Part shown: piece after piece, positions 24,031 to 26,278 of the stretch
How positions within the stretch are numbered: the stretch's first letter is position 1
How the letters are laid out: every line of letters begins with the position of its first letter
NCBI GenBank assembly: GCA_016926695.1
Contig: JAFGOB010000094.1
Span: 1-26,278, forward strand
Origin: Dehalococcoidales bacterium
Lineage (GTDB): Bacteria; Chloroflexota; Dehalococcoidia; Dehalococcoidales; UBA3254
Length of the DNA: 26,278 nucleotides
Reading direction: 5' to 3'
Program-made: the position numbers and the translations under genes
The notes under the pieces: generated by a model
Databases searched by the model: none
Told to the model about the DNA's origin: nothing
Seen by the model: only the letters and a program-made list of their open reading frames with translations

Positions 24031-24852
24031 TTATTCGATTGGAGCCGGAGGCGGTGCTCTTTCAGGCAAGTCTTTTCCTTTAAGGTTGAAATATCGGACA
24101 CCCCAATCTCCCAAACCGCAGGAGACGCAATTTGTAACTACAAAGAACTTGGAGGTCAGGTAGGGTATAAACACTTCTTTTTTCCGACGGATGATTGAAG
24201 AAATAATGGCCTTGGCTACATTATCCGGGGATATTTTAGCTGATAATCCCGAGGTTTTGATATCGCGTATCATCGGGGTATCAATCCGGCCTGGAAAGAC
24301 GGTGCATATGTGTATTCCCGAGGGGGCCAGTTCTTGCCGTAATACATCTGCGAATCCCGCTAAGGCGAATTTCGAGGAGGAATAGGCAGAGTCGAGGGGA
24401 AGGCCTTTCTTCCCGTCGACAGATGAAACAATTATTATGTGGCCTGACTTTTTCTGCAGAAAATGAGGCAAAATTTCGTAAATGCAGTTAAGGCTTCCAA
24501 AAAAGTTAATCTCCATGATATTCCGTATATCATCTATAGTCTGGCTGGTAACGGGCTTGCGGAAATATACACCGGCATTACATATCAAAATATCTACGCC
24601 TAGTGATTGATTAGTTACCTGGCGAAATATGTTTTTTACATCTGGTCTATTGGAGATATCTCCACGTCTTATCTCCGCCTTAATATTAAAAGGAAGTATT
24701 TCCTGTTCGACGCTTTTGAGTCTGGCCATGTCCCGCGCTACCATGACCAGATTGGTTCCTGCCCTGGCAAGAGCGATGGATGTAGATCTTCCGATCCCGC
24801 TGGATGCCCCGGTTACAATAGCAGTCTTTCCCTTTAGATATGCTGTGTTTAT
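24031..24852 (-). CDS. Short-chain dehydrogenase/reductase with an ATA at the expected start
   Basis: The classical SDR motifs are all present when the frame is extended upstream of the first ATG (24744): TGASSGIG at 24813-24790, NAG, a catalytic Ser (IIVSSVDG) and YSSSK. The first ATG lies after the nucleotide-binding loop, so a protein starting there would not bind NAD(P). The frame is open to a TAG at 24909-24907 and contains no ATG, GTG or TTG before 24744. An ATA at 24852-24850 has GAGAGG six bases upstream and would give the usual SDR N-terminus (xNTAYLKGKTAIVTG), 273 residues in all. Either AUA is used or the start codon was lost by mutation. It probably reduces a ketone or oxidises an alcohol, and is cotranscribed with the ThDP enzyme. 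Confidence 0.8.
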   Translation of the reverse strand: MNTAYLKGKTAIVTGASSGIGRSTSIALARAGTNLVMVARDMARLKSVEQEILPFNIKAEIRRGDISNRPDVKNIFRQVTNQSLGVDILICNAGVYFRKPVTSQTIDDIRNIMEINFFGSLNCIYEILPHFLQKKSGHIIIVSSVDGKKGLPLDSAYSSSKFALAGFADVLRQELAPSGIHICTVFPGRIDTPMIRDIKTSGLSAKISPDNVAKAIISSIIRRKKEVFIPYLTSKFFVVTNCVSCGLGDWGVRYFNLKGKDLPERAPPPAPIE

Positions 24853-24920
24853 AGCTAGCCTCTCTATAAATGATAATACATTATATATGGTCGGCTTCGC
24901 CGGTATCTATCGGTATCAAA

Positions 24921-24949
24921 ATAATATATTGTTTCTTGATATTGTGCAA
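24921..24949 (-). promoter_or_regulatory. Promoter for the SDR-ThDP enzyme operon
   Basis: On the minus strand TTGCAC (24949-24944), a 17-base spacer and TATTAT (24926-24921). The start of transcription would be near 24914, leaving about 62 bases before the proposed ATA start. Confidence 0.55.
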
Positions 24950-24991
24950 TAACTACTTCCGGGAGTGGGTTATCGGTATGTATTGACTAAA

Positions 24992-25093
24992 ATGGCTCCG
25001 CTTTCTGATTTTGCTAACTTCGGTTTACATGCACGGACCGGTCATCATTTCAATAAGGCTTGTCCTTACTGTCCCGTCCAGAAAGCACAATGA
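24992..25093 (+). CDS. 33-aa Cys-containing peptide ORF, relative of the C-terminus of the ORF at 1601
   Basis: ATG to TGA, 33 codons: MAPLSDF, FGLHART, HHF, then CPYCPVQ. It shares LSxF-FGLxART-HF-C-x2-CPxQ with the end of the ORF at 1601-1888. It has no clear ribosome-binding site. It lies 68 bases before the antitoxin gene, and its relative lies just before the toxin-antitoxin scar, so the peptide and the module appear to have travelled together. It may be a tiny gene or the tail of a lost one. Confidence 0.35.
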   Translation: MAPLSDFANFGLHARTGHHFNKACPYCPVQKAQ

Positions 25094-25149
25094 ATTAGTA
25101 AGGTGGGATATTCCCATATTTACACCTTTATTTCCTTCCCACTTGTTGC

Positions 25150-25155
25150 TATAAT
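25150..25155 (+). promoter_or_regulatory. -10 element of a leaderless antitoxin transcript
   Basis: A perfect TATAAT ends six bases before the antitoxin ATG, so transcription should start at or within a base of the A of the ATG. No ribosome-binding site precedes the gene, which agrees with leaderless translation. The -35 region is weak. Confidence 0.55.
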
Positions 25156-25161
25156 ATAGCC

Positions 25162-25446
25162 ATGGAAAGCGAAATAATTAAAAATGAAAAGTTCCGCCGG
25201 GTAGCCACTAACGTTAAACCGGATGCTAAAAAAAGAATTGCTATCTCAAAAGCCTGCCAGGCTAACGAAGTAACTTATCATGTCTACTGCAACGAAATTG
25301 GACAGATAATCCTGGATCCGCAAATCAGTATCCCCGCTTCCGAGGTATGGTTATATAACGACCCTGAAGCCCGGAAAGCTGTGTCTGTAGGGTTGAAGGA
25401 AGTGTCTGAAGGAAAAATATCCAAAATAAACTTGGAAGAGTTATAG
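25162..25446 (+). CDS. Antitoxin of a type II toxin-antitoxin pair
   Basis: 94 residues. The N-terminal 35 residues are basic and could bind DNA; the C-terminal part contains GQIILDPQISIPASEVWLY, a pattern I associate with small antitoxins found beside RelE/ParE-like toxins. It is 9 bases upstream of the toxin gene in the usual antitoxin-first order. A TATAAT directly before the ATG and the lack of a ribosome-binding site point to a leaderless mRNA. A deleted copy of this operon lies at 1932-1973. It is expected to neutralise the toxin and repress its own promoter. Confidence 0.7.
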   Translation: MESEIIKNEKFRRVATNVKPDAKKRIAISKACQANEVTYHVYCNEIGQIILDPQISIPASEVWLYNDPEARKAVSVGLKEVSEGKISKINLEEL

Positions 25447-25455
25447 GACTTCTGA

Positions 25456-25749
25456 TTGTTTGAGATTCTCTGGACCCACCAAAGCCAGTCAGATTATAAT
25501 CGGTTAAAATCTGATCCAGCTTTACAGAAACGCTATCAAGCGGTAAAGAAAACTATCCAGTTGCTGGCATCCGACCCACGCCACAATAGCCTGCAAACTC
25601 ATGAGTTCACCAGCCTTAAGGGACTGCATGGAGAAAAAGTTTTTGAAGCTTATGCAGAACAAAACACTCCTGCTGCCTACAGAGTTTTCTGGTATTATGG
25701 TACATCAAAGGATCAAATAACCGTAATCGCAATTACCAGACACCCTTAA
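25456..25749 (+). CDS. RelE/ParE-superfamily-like toxin
   Basis: 97 residues beginning with TTG, with a weak AGGA seven bases upstream. The pattern fits small RelE/ParE-fold toxins: an N-terminal beta strand (FEILWTH), two helices (SDYNRLKSDPALQKRYQAVKKTIQLLASDP), then a beta sheet with EFTSLKG, KVFEAYAEQ, AYRVFWYYG and QITVIAITRHP at the C-terminus. In this fold, basic and aromatic residues of the last strands mediate mRNA cleavage or gyrase inhibition; which applies here is not evident. A TTG start and tight spacing would keep toxin synthesis below that of the antitoxin. Confidence 0.7.
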   Translation: MFEILWTHQSQSDYNRLKSDPALQKRYQAVKKTIQLLASDPRHNSLQTHEFTSLKGLHGEKVFEAYAEQNTPAAYRVFWYYGTSKDQITVIAITRHP

Positions 25750-25855
25750 TAACAGAAAATCCCCCGTTGTACTTGACTCATCGAGGGATAATAACAATAT
25801 TGTCATGATGGAAACATGCTTTTGAATACTGATTAACTCGGGTGAGGAAGAGAGC

Positions 25856-25963
25856 ATGAACTGGAAAGAACAAAAGAAAAAATTAATTAAGAATCCTGAA
25901 TTCATAAAAGAATACGATGCCTTAGAGACCGAATACAAAATGATTCTCCTCCTGTTGTTATAG
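25856..25963 (+). pseudogene. Truncated HigA-type (XRE) antitoxin N-terminus
   Basis: 35 codons with a good GAGGAAGAG ribosome-binding site. The peptide MNWKEQKKKLIKNPEF, KEYDALETEY matches the N-terminus typical of HigA-like antitoxins, where a helix-turn-helix domain should follow. Here the frame runs into a hydrophobic tail (MILLLLL) and a stop, and no helix-turn-helix is found in the next 200 bases. It is a remnant of a second toxin-antitoxin locus. Confidence 0.65.
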
Positions 25964-26182
25964 TCTCAGGCAAATTGTATCCATATCTATCATATTTCTC
26001 AACAAGGCGAAATGATTTGCAGCAGAACAGTTCTGCCTGAAGCGGACTGCAGTGAAGTCCCCGTGAGTAGCCCGTTGAGGTGCCCTCGTTTTTCCAGGCA
26101 CCGAATTCTTTCTTCGTACTTCTTGCTCTTCTTTCTGCGATAGATTATACTTCCAACAGAGACACAATATAGAGGAATGGTA

Positions 26183-26278
26183 ATGGAAAAGGAAATTATA
26201 TTTCTGGTCGAGGAAGCACCCGAGGGCGGTTACCAGGCAAGAGCTCTTGGCCACGCTATCTTTACCGAGTCTGATACC
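26183..26278 (+). CDS. HicB-like small antitoxin-type protein (partial, runs off right edge)
   Basis: The first 32 codons are visible. ATG 26183 is preferred over 26177 because AGAGGA lies six bases upstream. The sequence MEKEIIFLVEEAPEGGYQA, RALGHAIFTESDT has the strand-turn-strand start of HicB-like proteins (the APEGGY turn and ARALGH). This group is often mislabelled 2-oxoisovalerate dehydrogenase in databases. It is the third toxin-antitoxin-type gene in 1.1 kb. Its toxin partner, if any, is outside the window. Confidence 0.65.
   Translation, partial: MEKEIIFLVEEAPEGGYQARALGHAIFTESDT

Overview
The window looks like an accessory region of an anaerobic bacterium. The evidence is a pair of molybdopterin enzymes with a ferredoxin-type partner, several [4Fe-4S] proteins, and no oxygen-dependent catabolic genes. 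No rRNA or tRNA is visible. Gene content (DUF2723 membrane protein, SdrD-type surface protein, many small toxin-antitoxin genes, DUF169) would fit a Chloroflexota or Desulfobacterota genome, but the sequence alone does not fix the lineage.

Layout. 1-1544 (-): the N-terminal part of a large secreted surface protein with RTX-like and SdrD_B-like repeats, running off the left edge. 1545-2202: decayed DNA, including a scar of the toxin-antitoxin pair found intact at 25.1-25.7 kb. 2203-3231 (+): acyltransferase-3 membrane protein. 3379-5574 (-): DUF2723 membrane protein. 5.8-6.0 kb: a small ORF whose diverged copy lies at 21.75 kb.

The core, 6045-24852, is all on the minus strand. In transcription order it holds: SDR and TPP-dependent enzyme; DUF169 protein and cupin; an ABC importer (lipoprotein, two permeases, no ATPase); transhydroxylase-type Mo large subunit 2; two-domain cupin; Mo large subunit 1; Fe-S small subunit; cupin; ferredoxin; Zn alcohol dehydrogenase. 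The Mo proteins match pyrogallol-phloroglucinol transhydroxylase (AthL/AthS type): large subunit without an N-terminal Fe-S site, an Asp-Ser-Trp motif, about 875 residues, and a small subunit with ferredoxin domains followed by a transthyretin-like beta domain. My working inference is a locus that takes up and reworks a polyhydroxylated aromatic or cyclic compound. Uptake would be by the ABC system, hydroxyl transfer by the Mo enzymes, and reduction or ring opening by the SDR, ADH, TPP enzyme or cupins. Substrate and sequence of steps are not shown by the DNA.

The part that may be new is a family of related cupins (four domains in three genes) interleaved with two Mo large subunits that seem to share one small subunit. 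The Mo block is flanked by inward-facing imperfect 46-bp inverted repeats (8098-8143 and 15617-15662).

The right end (24.99-26.28 kb, +) is a toxin-antitoxin cluster: an intact pair whose antitoxin mRNA looks leaderless, a truncated HigA-type antitoxin, and the start of a HicB-like gene. The SDR gene lacks any ATG/GTG/TTG start before its Rossmann motif; an ATA with a well placed ribosome-binding site occupies the expected position.
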